Part shown: piece after piece, positions 41,798 through 52,099 of the stretch
How positions within the stretch are numbered: position 1 is the first letter of the stretch
Layout of the letters: each line of letters begins with the position of its first letter
Source of the DNA: Tritrichomonas musculus
Taxonomy: Eukaryota > Parabasalia > Tritrichomonadida > Tritrichomonadidae
Length of the DNA stretch: 64,000 nt
Assembly: GCA_039105265.1 (NCBI GenBank)
Contig: JAPFFF010000040.1
Location: forward strand, 1,240,001-1,304,000
Direction: 5' to 3'
Program-made: the position numbers and the translations under genes
Notes under the pieces: generated by a model
Seen by the model: the letters and a program-made list of their open reading frames with translations, nothing else
Database searches by the model: none
Told to the model about the DNA's origin: nothing

Positions 41798-42604
41798 TTT
41801 GCGAAAAATGTTGTCGAGCGGGGGTTGGAGAAGAGAAAAATTTTTAAAATATTGATCGTTGAGGTCAATTTTTTACCTAAAATAAAACAGGTATTTTTAT
41901 TGGGTTGATCAAATTCATTATTTCATATATTTTGAATTTTGCCATATATATTTGATTAATTCAATATGATTTATTTGCTTGTATTTTTTTTTTTTTTCTC
42001 ATCTTATTGATATTAAAAATTTTGAAGAATTTCAGTTAAAAGCAGAATATAATAAAATTAAGATGGCACTAATGCAATATTTAGCTTTTGGATGCGTTTA
42101 ACAAAGTTTTAAATTAATATAAATTTAATTTTAAATAGTTTTAAAAAAATAAGGCACAGGGTTGAGTCGAACAAGTGGTATCTAATTACAATTATACCAC
42201 TTTTAAAATTTCTGTATGTTCTTCCTAAACTATAAAAAGATAAAGTCATATCGAATAATTTTATTAATTCATCTCATTTTATCAAAATTATATGATTTTA
42301 CCTCAAAAAAATGTTTTGAAATGAAAATTGGTGCCAAAATAATGATCAACATATGAAAAAAAATGATAAATTTTATCAGATAATTTAATATCTCAAATGT
42401 TTAAAATAAAAAAGCTGCATTAAACATTTTGTTTATGTCATATAATCATAATTTTAGAAATACATTTCATATTTACTAATGAAAAGTTAAATAATAATAT
42501 AATAATTAAGGATATCTTTAATTATTATTATTTTAATTCTTAAATAGCCTCTTAACTTCATAGGAAGATATAAATATACTGATATATTAATTTATTTTGA
42601 ATGC
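41591..42604. other. Gene-free stretch with a long T tract
   Basis: A run of about 38 T lies at 41758-41795, preceded by GGGCCA/GGGTCA-rich sequence (41637-41700) resembling transposon ends. No gene seen. Confidence 0.4.
42152..42207 (-). pseudogene. tRNA-like remnant
   Basis: On the minus strand GTGGTATAATTGTAATTAGATACCAC is followed by GTTCGACTC and CCTGTGCC. A B-box-like core and part of an acceptor are visible, but the D arm is missing and the T stem pairs poorly. It is not a working tRNA. Confidence 0.3.
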
Positions 42605-42746
42605 AAAATTTTGGCCCAAGTTGGCCCAACTTGACCCAAGTTAGCCCAAATTTAATTGCCAAATATCCTCTGAATTATTCAAAATTTATGAGAAAAGTTA
42701 GCCCAAAAAAATTGGGCCAACTTGGGCTAACTTGGGCCAAAATTTT
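42605..42746. repeat. Fold-back repeat of GGCCCAAGTT units
   Basis: AAAATTTTGGCCCAAGTT at the left end faces its complement at the right end, with further GGCCCAACTT and TAGCCCAA blocks between. The two arms of about 33 bp can pair as a hairpin around a 75-bp spacer. It resembles a tiny MITE. No target duplication is clear. Confidence 0.55.
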
Positions 42747-43092
42747 ATATATGTTTTTTATTGTTTTATTTATTTAAATTATATTTATGACCATTATATA
42801 TAATAAAAATAGGTTAGTTTATTTAATATTAAAAACTTTTAGGAAGATATATTTATTTTTTGGATACTCAATATTTCTGATGAAAACGATAAAAAAACTA
42901 TCAAATTAGATATAATTTAATAGTGTTTTATCGCATTCAATTTATTAAATTAGCAGAAAAAAATACTTTTAAAAAGATATAAAACGATAATTATATTAAT
43001 ATATTTATATATTTAAAAAAAATATATGTGATATTTATTGATTATTTTTGACCCACATTAACCCATCTTGACTCACATTTTGGCCCATGATT

Positions 43093-44199
43093 TACACCCC
43101 GAGCTAAAGTCTATTTTAAACGGCTCTTATTACATCAAAATATCATTTATTCAAAATGCCAAAAAAGAGCATATTTCATGAAAATAAAAACGTTTTTTTT
43201 TTTTAGTTTTTTGGTTAACAAATTTATCTTTATATTTATATATATATATTAAAATTTGGTTAACAAAATTAATAAAAAAAACTTAACGTTTTCCAAAAAT
43301 AACGAGCTGTAATAAGGACCTTTCAATTTGTTTTATATGGCTGAAATTTCAATAGTCTCTTGTAATAAGAATTCAATACTCCTGCTTTGTCAAATAATTG
43401 AATACTTTTTGCTTTAAGGTTTGAGTACTTTGCTTTAAGGATTCAATACTTTAAATATATTTTCAGAGTATTTTATATAGTATTTTTTACAAAAATATTG
43501 GATATATTGCATTATCTTTTTGTCCTCACGACAATTAAATTGCACAATATACTTATATATTTAAGATTATATATAAAAACATTTATTATTAATATCAAGA
43601 TACAAAATAAGACAAATTTCGTTTTAATTCAACCGAACATTTTGCTTTAGATAATCATAATATCTATAATTATAATTCAATATTATTATTAATTTCATAA
43701 AAAAAATCTTATATATCTATAAATAACCAAAATATTTATATATTTATAATAATAAATTTCTTTCAATTTTTAAAGTAATAAAAAAGTCCATTTATTCCTA
43801 TCATAAAATGGTTTAATATAATATTTTATATTTATTTTGATATATATAAATGTTTGAATATTCTAAATAATAAATATATTATTTTTAATCGTTTAAAAAC
43901 CAAAAAATTAATGTTCTTACATTTTGGGCTTTTTCAATTTATGTAATAAGATTTGAGAAATACTGTAATAGGAAAAAATCTTTGATTTTTCGAACAAAAA
44001 TTATAAATATATGATAAGTATAAGATTATAAATTTAAATAATTTTTTTATTTATATATATATTTGTAATTAAACAAGATACTCTTATTTATAATTTTTTA
44101 ATTAGGGTCATAAGTTCGTTTGGCAGCTCGTCTTTTTTTTTTTTTAAAAAAATTCTTATTACATTTTTATTTTTGAAAATGTAATAAGCTCGGGGTGTA
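43093..44199. mobile_element. Non-autonomous DNA transposon, 1.1 kb
   Basis: Perfect 13-bp terminal inverted repeats TACACCCCGAGCT, flanked by the 8-bp direct repeat CCATGATT (43085-43092 and 44200-44207). AT-rich interior without a transposase frame. TTATTACAT occurs near both ends as a subterminal repeat. The repeat could also be scored as 9 bp because of an adjacent T, so hAT or Mutator are both possible. Confidence 0.8.
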
Positions 44200-44585
44200 C
44201 CATGATTTTTAAAAAATATTATATATTATTTTTAATTAAACAGATATCTTTGCAATTTGGCATTGATCAAGGTAAAAATATATTAGCCATTTATTCTGAG
44301 TTTCTATTTTTTAAATATAAACAAATGAATTCAATTACACTGTTATGTTTTTATATGACATTTTTATTTTATACGACATTTTCATTTTATACGACATTTT
44401 AATATTCTCAAAATTTCAAATGCATAATTCAATTTGTATTGAATTCTTTTGATTTTTCATTTTCACTGCATATTTATTTTATATATTATAATGATACTAT
44501 ATTTAAAATGAATTTAAATGATAATTATTAAAGACGTTATTATTTATATTTTTTTCACTTCATTGTTTTATTTGCATTATTCTGA

Positions 44586-47500
44586 ATGATACAAATTATT
44601 CTCTGCCTTTTAACACTTAATTATATTCCAAAAGAATTTGATAAACTCAAGAGAAAAGCTATAATGTCTTCTCATTTAAGGCTACTTGCAAATTACATTC
44701 CTGAACCAATTATTACTCCATCAAAACCATATATTTCAGATTCTTTTAAGGGAACAGTTCTTCATCCTATTTTTGGTATGACAGTAAAAGAACTGCATGG
44801 CTTTGCCGTTACAAAGACCAAAAGTCATTTGGCTCTTATTGTTGATAGAAATACAGAATCTGGAAAATTAATGCTAGAAGAAAAATCAGTATTTTTTGGA
44901 GATGACAACCTTTCAATAACATTATCAAATAAGTTTGCAGATGATGGCGAAGTTGCGATATTTAATATAACTGAAATAGATCCTTTATCAGCATTCAATA
45001 ATTTTGATTTTTCTCTTTCATCATTAGAAGGAAAATGCAGCGCCCAATTTGGTAAACAACTTGGAGCTAGATGTAGTGGAGATCTCAACTTAAATTATGA
45101 TCCAGTTAAAAATCTTCCAAAACAAGTAAATATGAAAAATTTCCCTTCTGTTATAAATGATAATTTTAAGTTTTATGCAGGGGCTGATATAAAAGCTGAA
45201 GCTTCTACAATGCTTAAAAGAAGAGGTGCTTCTGCTCAAGTAGAATTCGATGCTTCTTTAGATGTATTAGCTGGTGCAGGTTTTCATATAAAAGCATTCA
45301 ATTCATCAGGAATTATTCCAGTTTCAAAAGAGTACATAATTGGTGAAGGGACAACACCAAATTTGGGAAAAGGTACTGTTAAAATTTTTACATTTGAAAT
45401 TGAATTAAAACTCTCATTATTTTCACGCATTGCAGCTAAAGATATATCATTTAAAATACCTCATGATATAGATGTAATGAGAGTATTATCAATTCATTTA
45501 CGAAAGCATTATGTTGTTTCTTGTAAACATGCTAAAACTGAAGATAATGAAAAGGAAATCAGATTAGGTAAAGTTCATACAGAAGCTGTTGAAGATGATT
45601 CCGACACTCAAGTTGATATTATAGAAGCAGAATTTAATACAACTTTTAGTATTAGAACAGGAATTAAAGTTGAAATATCTGTAAATAAAGTTGCAAAATT
45701 TGGAATTGAAACTGGCCCTCAAGCAGATATACACTTGATATTTGGAATAAATACAGAAGCATGCCCATTTCCAGCCTTATATGGAACATTCCAGCCATCC
45801 ATTAATTCATATGTTGGCTTTTCAGGAAAATTAGTTTTGGCAGGTATTAAGCTATTCAAATTTACCAAAGAATTGGTACTCCCAATATATGAAATCAAAC
45901 CAATAAGTGGATGTTTCTTTGATAGTTCTTCATCTAAAGAACTTGATAAAGAATTGTTAGAAATACCAGATAGAAAAAGATCTGTTATTCAAACATTTTC
46001 TCCAGAAATTCATAATGAAAAACTGTTAGTGAATCCAGAATTAATACCATTGATAATTGAAGGCCAAAACACTAAGAAACAAACTTGTTTAGAATTAGGT
46101 ATGTCATTCCTTTTTGAACAGAAAACAGGACTTTCTGAATATAACGATTACATATTTATATCTGAAAATTCTCAATTTACTCATATAGGAGTATTGTTGA
46201 TTGGAAAAGATAAAACGCCATATACACAAATGTTGGATTATCCATTCCAAATAGAAAAAATTGATTTGGAACCTCTTTCATTCACCATTGTTCGCAATGA
46301 ATCACAACCAATCATAATGGGAAATCAATTCAATTATACTGATATTAATGAGATGAAAAATTTCAAGAGCAAATTCATTCCTAGACTTCATAATACTGAA
46401 TCAATTGTCCTTATTCTCCATTCAAAAGAAAAAGGATACTTTGCTGATCCAACAAAATATTATATTATAGATGAAATATATGATTCATTTACAAATGAAG
46501 TGTGCAAATGGATTCATTTATCCATCACAAAAGTAAAAAAGCATCCTCCTGAAAAAATAGCACTTGTTATAAATAGGTTCACTGATGATCCTGATTTTCC
46601 AATAGCAAACATTTTACAGCTATATTATAGTGCATCTGATGATAGCGATACATTAGAACTTTTGTGTCATGCGGGATCCATTAAAATCAAAAAATCTAAT
46701 GATATGAAACCAAATATGAAGTTATTCCAAGTACAAGCTGTAAATGAAAAAGATATAATAGGTGATGTGAATATAACATATTCTGATATTATTCATTCAC
46801 CATTTACCAAAAAAATTAATGATGAAATTGAAATGACTTTTGAAGCAAATGAAAATGACAATGATGTAGAATATGTTCTACAATTAAAAGAATCTTATAA
46901 AAAAGAATTAAGTAATGATTCAATTAATGATTTAAATGGAATTGTCGCTAGAGCATTTATTCCAAGAAATACAGATAAAAGTATTAACTTTTTTACTGGT
47001 GAAAAACCCATAACTTTGTCAATATCAATGGAAGAAAATGAAATGTATGGATCACTTATTTTTTATTTCATAAATCCTGGTTATGAAATTGAAAAAAATA
47101 ATACATATGCTTTTGTTAAAATTGCTGGTGCAACTCCACTTCTTGAATCAGCTAAGATCGTTGATGAAACAGAAAACCTTATCGTTGTGAAACTTGAAAA
47201 AGGCATTTCAATGAATATTGATAAAGGCAATAATTGTTTCATTTCAATTCCATTTAGACGAAAAACTAAAAAGGCTGATGGATCAATGACAGCGGTTCTT
47301 TATAGTATATATCAATCCAAAGAAAAAGCAGATAATGAAAAAGAAAGTCCATATTGTGACGATTTCCCTGAATTTAATATAAAGACAAACAAAAACTTTT
47401 ATGTGGGATGCGTTAGAACATACCTAAATAATAATGATTTTAATAATAATAAATGGAATCATTACCCTGATTCAGTTGATATTGATGCAGCAGATTATCC

Positions 47501-49202
47501 AAATGATCATTCGGCAAGTAATATCGCTTTTAGTAGGCTTCATGTAATGAAATGCAATACAAAGACTAAAAAAACATCAGATATGATTAATATTGTTGCT
47601 AAACAAGCTTATCTTCATTTTCCAATGGCCTCCAGGTCAATGATCATTGAAGATTCTACAGTTGAAAAGTTCAAAAAGTATGCATCTGATGAAGTACTCA
47701 GAATTGAGTGTTCTCGTTGCGGAGCTATTCATAAGGATACATTTTTAAATAATGATTCAAAATTGTATCAAGAACAAAAAGGCAATTTTGTTATGTCACT
47801 AGATGATATAAAAGGCGGCTTTATTCTTGATGCTGTATGTGAAACCGAAGAAAATGCTTATTGCGTTTTCGAATATAATATATCAAATGATGGCATTGTT
47901 CTTCTTGAGTTTAATACAGAAAAAAAAGTTTATTCTTTCGATAAAAAGCGAATTATGGAAGATGTTAGCCATGAAACGTATCCTGGTGTAGAAGAAATTT
48001 ACGATATTGAACAAGACGAAGATAAAATGGCCAAGTCACGATTAAATATTAATTGTAATAGACAAGTTGTCCCAGAAAGAAGTGATGTGTTTTATTTAAA
48101 TAAACCTTGGGAAGGAAAAATCAAAAAAATTGCAACTCATCTTGAAAAAGATGTAACCAATATTGAGGTCGTTCAAACAATGAAAAAAGATGTTGTCGAA
48201 ATAAAACTTATAGGAAAAGGCTTTTCTAAAAAAGATCCAGAAATCTCAGATGATCAACAAATACCTTTTAATCCCAAATTTTTCATTGAAGATGAAGTGA
48301 CACTTAAAAACTTATTAAATCAAGTTGGAATTGAGATAACCACAAATAAAGATCAAATTGCAGATAATGAAGATGTCATTGTTAATGATGATGGAACACT
48401 TGTTTGTAAAAAGTCACTTTTCAATGAAAATAAACTTAAGAAGAGTATTGAAAACAGTCAAATTGATATTATTGATTTACCACTAGGAAAATACAAACTA
48501 TCACATAGAAAAGAAGAAGAAAAAGATGATGGCGGAAGTAGTGGTGATGATGGCGGTAGTGGAGATGGTGATGGTGGAAATAATAATAATGATGGTGGTG
48601 GTGATGGCAAAAAGGATAATAAAAACAACAACATTGCATTATATGAAGCAAGTCCAAAATCAATCGGTGATTTTGATATTAATGTCATATATGTGGGTGG
48701 ATCTGTATTAAAATTACCATTTATGATTGAAAAATTCCGATGTTTAACGGAAAGATTTATTTCACCCAGCTATTTTTATCATTCAGCAATGTGGGTTGGT
48801 CAATCAGATGAAAATGATGATTCAATTGGTGCTATTTTCGTGTATGGTGGTTATCGATCTTTAGGAAATAATCCATCATTCATTTTTGGTGACGGAGCTC
48901 GATCATATGTGATGACATTAAGAAAATTTAAACGAACATTCAACGCTTATGATGCCAAAAAATTAATCCCTCAGAAGAAGATGACAATTTTCAATTTATT
49001 AAAAGAAATAAAAAATAAGGATAATTCTTGGCGTGCAAAAAATTTCCATTGGACTAAAAAGAATTGCCAAAGCTTTGTGGCTTATTGCATTGATTTTCTC
49101 AAACCAAAAAGAGTAAATGAGGAAACAAATGATTTTAAGATTATACCTAATCGAATCATGAAAGCAATATTGTCAAGTGAAAGAAATTTAACAATAAATT
49201 AA
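44586..49202 (+). CDS. Large probable secreted protein with possible LRAT/PPPDE-like C-terminal domain
   Basis: 1538 residues, not recognised as a named family over most of its length. The N-terminus (IQIILCLLTL) is a weak signal peptide. Residues about 50-450 are beta-rich and contain several isolated Cys. A Gly/Asp/Ser/Asn low-complexity linker lies at about 1313-1348. The last 190 residues have YHSAMWVG (His near 1398), AIFVYGGYRS and KNCQSFVAYCIDFL (Cys near 1493). A His before a Cys in this arrangement is like the circularly permuted papain-like folds (LRAT, PPPDE), hence a possible thiol hydrolase or acyltransferase. This is an inference from motifs only. No C-terminal membrane anchor. 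TCACTTCATT initiator-like motifs precede the ATG. Single copy. Confidence 0.8.
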   Translation: MIQIILCLLTLNYIPKEFDKLKRKAIMSSHLRLLANYIPEPIITPSKPYISDSFKGTVLHPIFGMTVKELHGFAVTKTKSHLALIVDRNTESGKLMLEEKSVFFGDDNLSITLSNKFADDGEVAIFNITEIDPLSAFNNFDFSLSSLEGKCSAQFGKQLGARCSGDLNLNYDPVKNLPKQVNMKNFPSVINDNFKFYAGADIKAEASTMLKRRGASAQVEFDASLDVLAGAGFHIKAFNSSGIIPVSKEYIIGEGTTPNLGKGTVKIFTFEIELKLSLFSRIAAKDISFKIPHDIDVMRVLSIHLRKHYVVSCKHAKTEDNEKEIRLGKVHTEAVEDDSDTQVDIIEAEFNTTFSIRTGIKVEISVNKVAKFGIETGPQADIHLIFGINTEACPFPALYGTFQPSINSYVGFSGKLVLAGIKLFKFTKELVLPIYEIKPISGCFFDSSSSKELDKELLEIPDRKRSVIQTFSPEIHNEKLLVNPELIPLIIEGQNTKKQTCLELGMSFLFEQKTGLSEYNDYIFISENSQFTHIGVLLIGKDKTPYTQMLDYPFQIEKIDLEPLSFTIVRNESQPIIMGNQFNYTDINEMKNFKSKFIPRLHNTESIVLILHSKEKGYFADPTKYYIIDEIYDSFTNEVCKWIHLSITKVKKHPPEKIALVINRFTDDPDFPIANILQLYYSASDDSDTLELLCHAGSIKIKKSNDMKPNMKLFQVQAVNEKDIIGDVNITYSDIIHSPFTKKINDEIEMTFEANENDNDVEYVLQLKESYKKELSNDSINDLNGIVARAFIPRNTDKSINFFTGEKPITLSISMEENEMYGSLIFYFINPGYEIEKNNTYAFVKIAGATPLLESAKIVDETENLIVVKLEKGISMNIDKGNNCFISIPFRRKTKKADGSMTAVLYSIYQSKEKADNEKESPYCDDFPEFNIKTNKNFYVGCVRTYLNNNDFNNNKWNHYPDSVDIDAADYPNDHSASNIAFSRLHVMKCNTKTKKTSDMINIVAKQAYLHFPMASRSMIIEDSTVEKFKKYASDEVLRIECSRCGAIHKDTFLNNDSKLYQEQKGNFVMSLDDIKGGFILDAVCETEENAYCVFEYNISNDGIVLLEFNTEKKVYSFDKKRIMEDVSHETYPGVEEIYDIEQDEDKMAKSRLNINCNRQVVPERSDVFYLNKPWEGKIKKIATHLEKDVTNIEVVQTMKKDVVEIKLIGKGFSKKDPEISDDQQIPFNPKFFIEDEVTLKNLLNQVGIEITTNKDQIADNEDVIVNDDGTLVCKKSLFNENKLKKSIENSQIDIIDLPLGKYKLSHRKEEEKDDGGSSGDDGGSGDGDGGNNNNDGGGDGKKDNKNNNIALYEASPKSIGDFDINVIYVGGSVLKLPFMIEKFRCLTERFISPSYFYHSAMWVGQSDENDDSIGAIFVYGGYRSLGNNPSFIFGDGARSYVMTLRKFKRTFNAYDAKKLIPQKKMTIFNLLKEIKNKDNSWRAKNFHWTKKNCQSFVAYCIDFLKPKRVNEETNDFKIIPNRIMKAILSSERNLTIN

Positions 49203-51056
49203 TTTAAATTTAACAATAAATTAATTTATTTAAATAAAAATATTAATATCATTTATGATTGATATTTATTTGAATATTTGACCTTTTTCCAAACAAAAAT
49301 ATGTTTAGAAACATTATTAGGGATGGTAAACATTTGATATTTTTTTCATCAGTGAAACTTTTTTTTTTTTTTTAGAGTTTTCTTGACTACTTTGATCTGG
49401 TTATTTCAACCTTAACGAACAATGAAATTATTCTTTGAAAGTAATCATAAAAAATGCTACCACCTTTGATTAAATGGAAAGTTGTTTTAAATGAAATAAT
49501 TCTTTTGAAAACGAAAGCTTTTTGTTAAACTTTATTGATTTTCTCCCCAAAAATTTAATTGTAGAGATGTTATTTTAATAAATAAACGAATATCTTTTAA
49601 TTTTTATTATTAGCCAGTGTTTGCACTTTTGCTATTTGATATTTCAAAAATCATCAAAATTCATCAAAAATTCATCAAATATTTCAGTAAAATATCAGAA
49701 TATTTCCAATAATATTATTTTCATCTGGTTAACAATTATAATTTAAAAAAAATTTGGAAAAATAACGAATAATATATACGATTATTTTTCATTTAATTTC
49801 TTGATATTTTTCATTCAATTTTTGCTATTTTTCATTCAATTTCTTGATATTTTTCCTTCAATTTCTTGAAATTTTTTCATTGAAAATTGAATGCTGAAAT
49901 TTCAAGAATTTGAATGAAAAATAGCAAAAATTGAATTAAAAATAGCAAAAATTGAATAGAAAATATCACAAATTGAATAAAAAATAGCAAGATATTGAAT
50001 AAAAAATGATCGTAAAACGATTTTTGTAAATCTATATACAAGGCTTGGTTAACCATTTTAAATATGCGGTTTTAAATAAATGGAAAAATTATTTTTTTTA
50101 AAAAAAAAACTAAAGGCAAGCTTAATAACTAAAGAGTTTATTGAATATTAATAGAAAACCTTTAACAAAAACCAAAATGTGTTTTAAGGTAATTTTGTAT
50201 AATTTAAGCAAAAGCTCTGTTTTAGTCTAGCAAATATTGCAGCAAGGTTCTTTCCAATTTTTACATCTGAAGTTGATGCAGAGATGGCATTCTAGCAGAT
50301 TAAATGACCTTTTGATTCCAGAAACAAGATAAATCCAAAAACAATAATTAATGAACAGAAAAGGAATACTCAGTATAATTCTGATTTTTTAGTCACAAAG
50401 TGGTATTATCCCAATCATAAATCAAAATCTTAATAAACATATTTAATAATTAACAAATTTTTTATTTTATATTTATCATATTTGCTTTTTATCACTTTTA
50501 TTATTAAATATATTTCAATTTTAAAACACTGAACGAAGATTGATGAAAAAAAGATATTATTATTACTATATATTTAAAGAAAAATCTAATATAATATAGT
50601 TTTTATACCAATATATGCATTTTATCTTGAAAAATAAGCTTATTATATTCATATGTCTCAAAGATAATCAGATATATAAAAAACTTTCATTTTTTGAAAA
50701 TATAATATTTGAGATATTTTCCATTCTAATTTACCCATTTAGCGCATTTGTTAATACTCCTTTTGATTCTGCCTCTAGTTCGATTGGCCGATGTACTGAA
50801 TTTTTTTAAATTTTTATTTTTAAAATATCCAAAGTTGATTTTCTTATATCTCACAAACAATTGTTTAGTATATAGCAGTGTTTTTAATATATTTCAAAAA
50901 ATATTTTAAAATACTCATATATATGGTTTGCTGAAATTTAACAAAAAAATGGTTACATTTATTATTTTATAAAAACTTGAAATATCAAATTTCAAGAGTG
51001 ACATACACTGTTATTAGCATTGACTTAACACTTATTCAATCTTCTATAATCAGCAA
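49203..51056. other. Gene-free AT-rich stretch
   Basis: No gene seen apart from the palindromic repeat array at 49788-50008. Around 50750-50800 there are possible traces of an LRR coding sequence (SSSIGRCT), too weak to call. Confidence 0.4.
49788..50008. repeat. Tandem units arranged as a palindrome
   Basis: About four units of TTTTTCATTCAATTTcTTGATA on the left arm (to about 49882) face about five complementary units (GAATGAAAAATAGCAAAAATT type) on the right. The arrangement would give a hairpin of roughly 90 bp if transcribed. TGGTTAAC lies just outside on both sides in opposite orientation (49727 and 50047). Confidence 0.55.
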
Positions 51057-51149
51057 GTTTGTTTTCGCAGGATGCTCATCATTGATGGAAATAATGATTC
51101 CATCATCTGTAGCTTCAGTTGGAAATTCGGTTTTTGAAGGATGTTCATA
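51057..51149 (+). pseudogene. BspA-LRR remnant
   Basis: 31 codons read FAGCSSLMEIMIPSSVASVGNSVFEGCS and end in TAA. This is one and a half typical 23-residue repeats. Nothing similar is visible upstream, so it is a leftover of a lost gene. Confidence 0.65.
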
Positions 51150-51713
51150 ATTTATACATTCGCATCATATCACAGCTTTGAAAAATTTGAATCTGGTCAT
51201 CAATCGCTTTCTTTTGTTTCAAATTGGAAAAAATTCCAACAAAATAAAGTGGATAAAAGTATTCAAGTTGATAGTATCATGAATGAACAAGAGAATAAAG
51301 ACGACTCTCCATATTTTGACATTCTATCAAATATTCTAAAAGAGCGTCATCCTGTTGAAGGACGACAACGAGCGATTCTCATCAGCACAGGCTCATTCGG
51401 TCCAATATATAAAGGCCATCTCAAGCTTCTCGATATTGCAGCAAGTTTTCTTTCGAAGGAACACAAAATTGACACTCTTCTTGGAATTATCAGTCCGAAA
51501 TCAGACTTATTTGTATCTTTGAAATACGGACCGTTGGCGATACGATTTGAAGATCGTTGTGAAATGTCAAGACTTGCTTGTAAAGAACACAATTTACAAA
51601 AATCAGAAGATAAAGAAATATTGCATATCGTAACCGATACTCGGGATGGATCTCAAGTCGATTTCATCGATTTCCAGTTTGTTTATAATCGGCTCAAAAC
51701 AGGAAGAATTTAA
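51141..51713 (+). pseudogene. Nicotinamide-nucleotide adenylyltransferase-like gene, 3' truncated
   Basis: The 190-codon frame contains an NMNAT-like nucleotidyltransferase start: ILISTGSFGPIYKGHLKLL (the GSFxPxxxxHL ATP-binding motif) and LLGIISPKSDLF (compare GIISPVGD of eukaryotic NMNAT), then AIRFEDRCEMSRLACKEH. Family members of 240-280 residues continue to an ISSTxxR motif, which is absent here. The frame stops at TAA soon after a DFIDFQFVYNRL segment, so NAD synthesis activity is unlikely. The true start could be Met 51279 rather than 51141, since the first ~40 residues overlap the end of the LRR remnant and look non-conserved. It may be a real shortened gene. Confidence 0.6.
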
Positions 51714-52099
51714 CATCAAAGTTACTAAAGATATATTTGAATTATTAATTTGATATTAAAAAACATTAAAAACTTTGATATTTGTGTGTTTTACTAATTT
51801 AATAAAAATATATGCAAAATACCGATGTTTTTTTTATTATTATTGTTTTTATTCAAATTTTTGATTAAATAAAATAAATAAAGTTATGAATTTTATTTTA
51901 GTTCAGAATGAAAGAACAATTATCATTGAATATTTCAATTTTATTTAAATCATTATTCAATATTTCAATTAATAAAAATAAAATATTCAATCAAATTCAA
52001 ATATTTTCAGAGAAATTTAAAAAAAAAATAAAAAAAATCAAATAAAAATGTCTTCTTGTTTTTTGATATCATTTTTTATTTAAGTTAACCAAACTTAAC
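51714..52099. promoter_or_regulatory. 5' flank of the calponin-homology gene
   Basis: AT-rich. TCATTTTTTATTT lies about 30 bp before ATG 52100 and fits the trichomonad initiator class. Confidence 0.4.

Noticed and set aside
48458-48711. His- and Pro-rich frames over the Gly/Asp linker of the large secreted protein
   Set aside because: Shadows of the GGTGATGGT-type repeats in the real frame.
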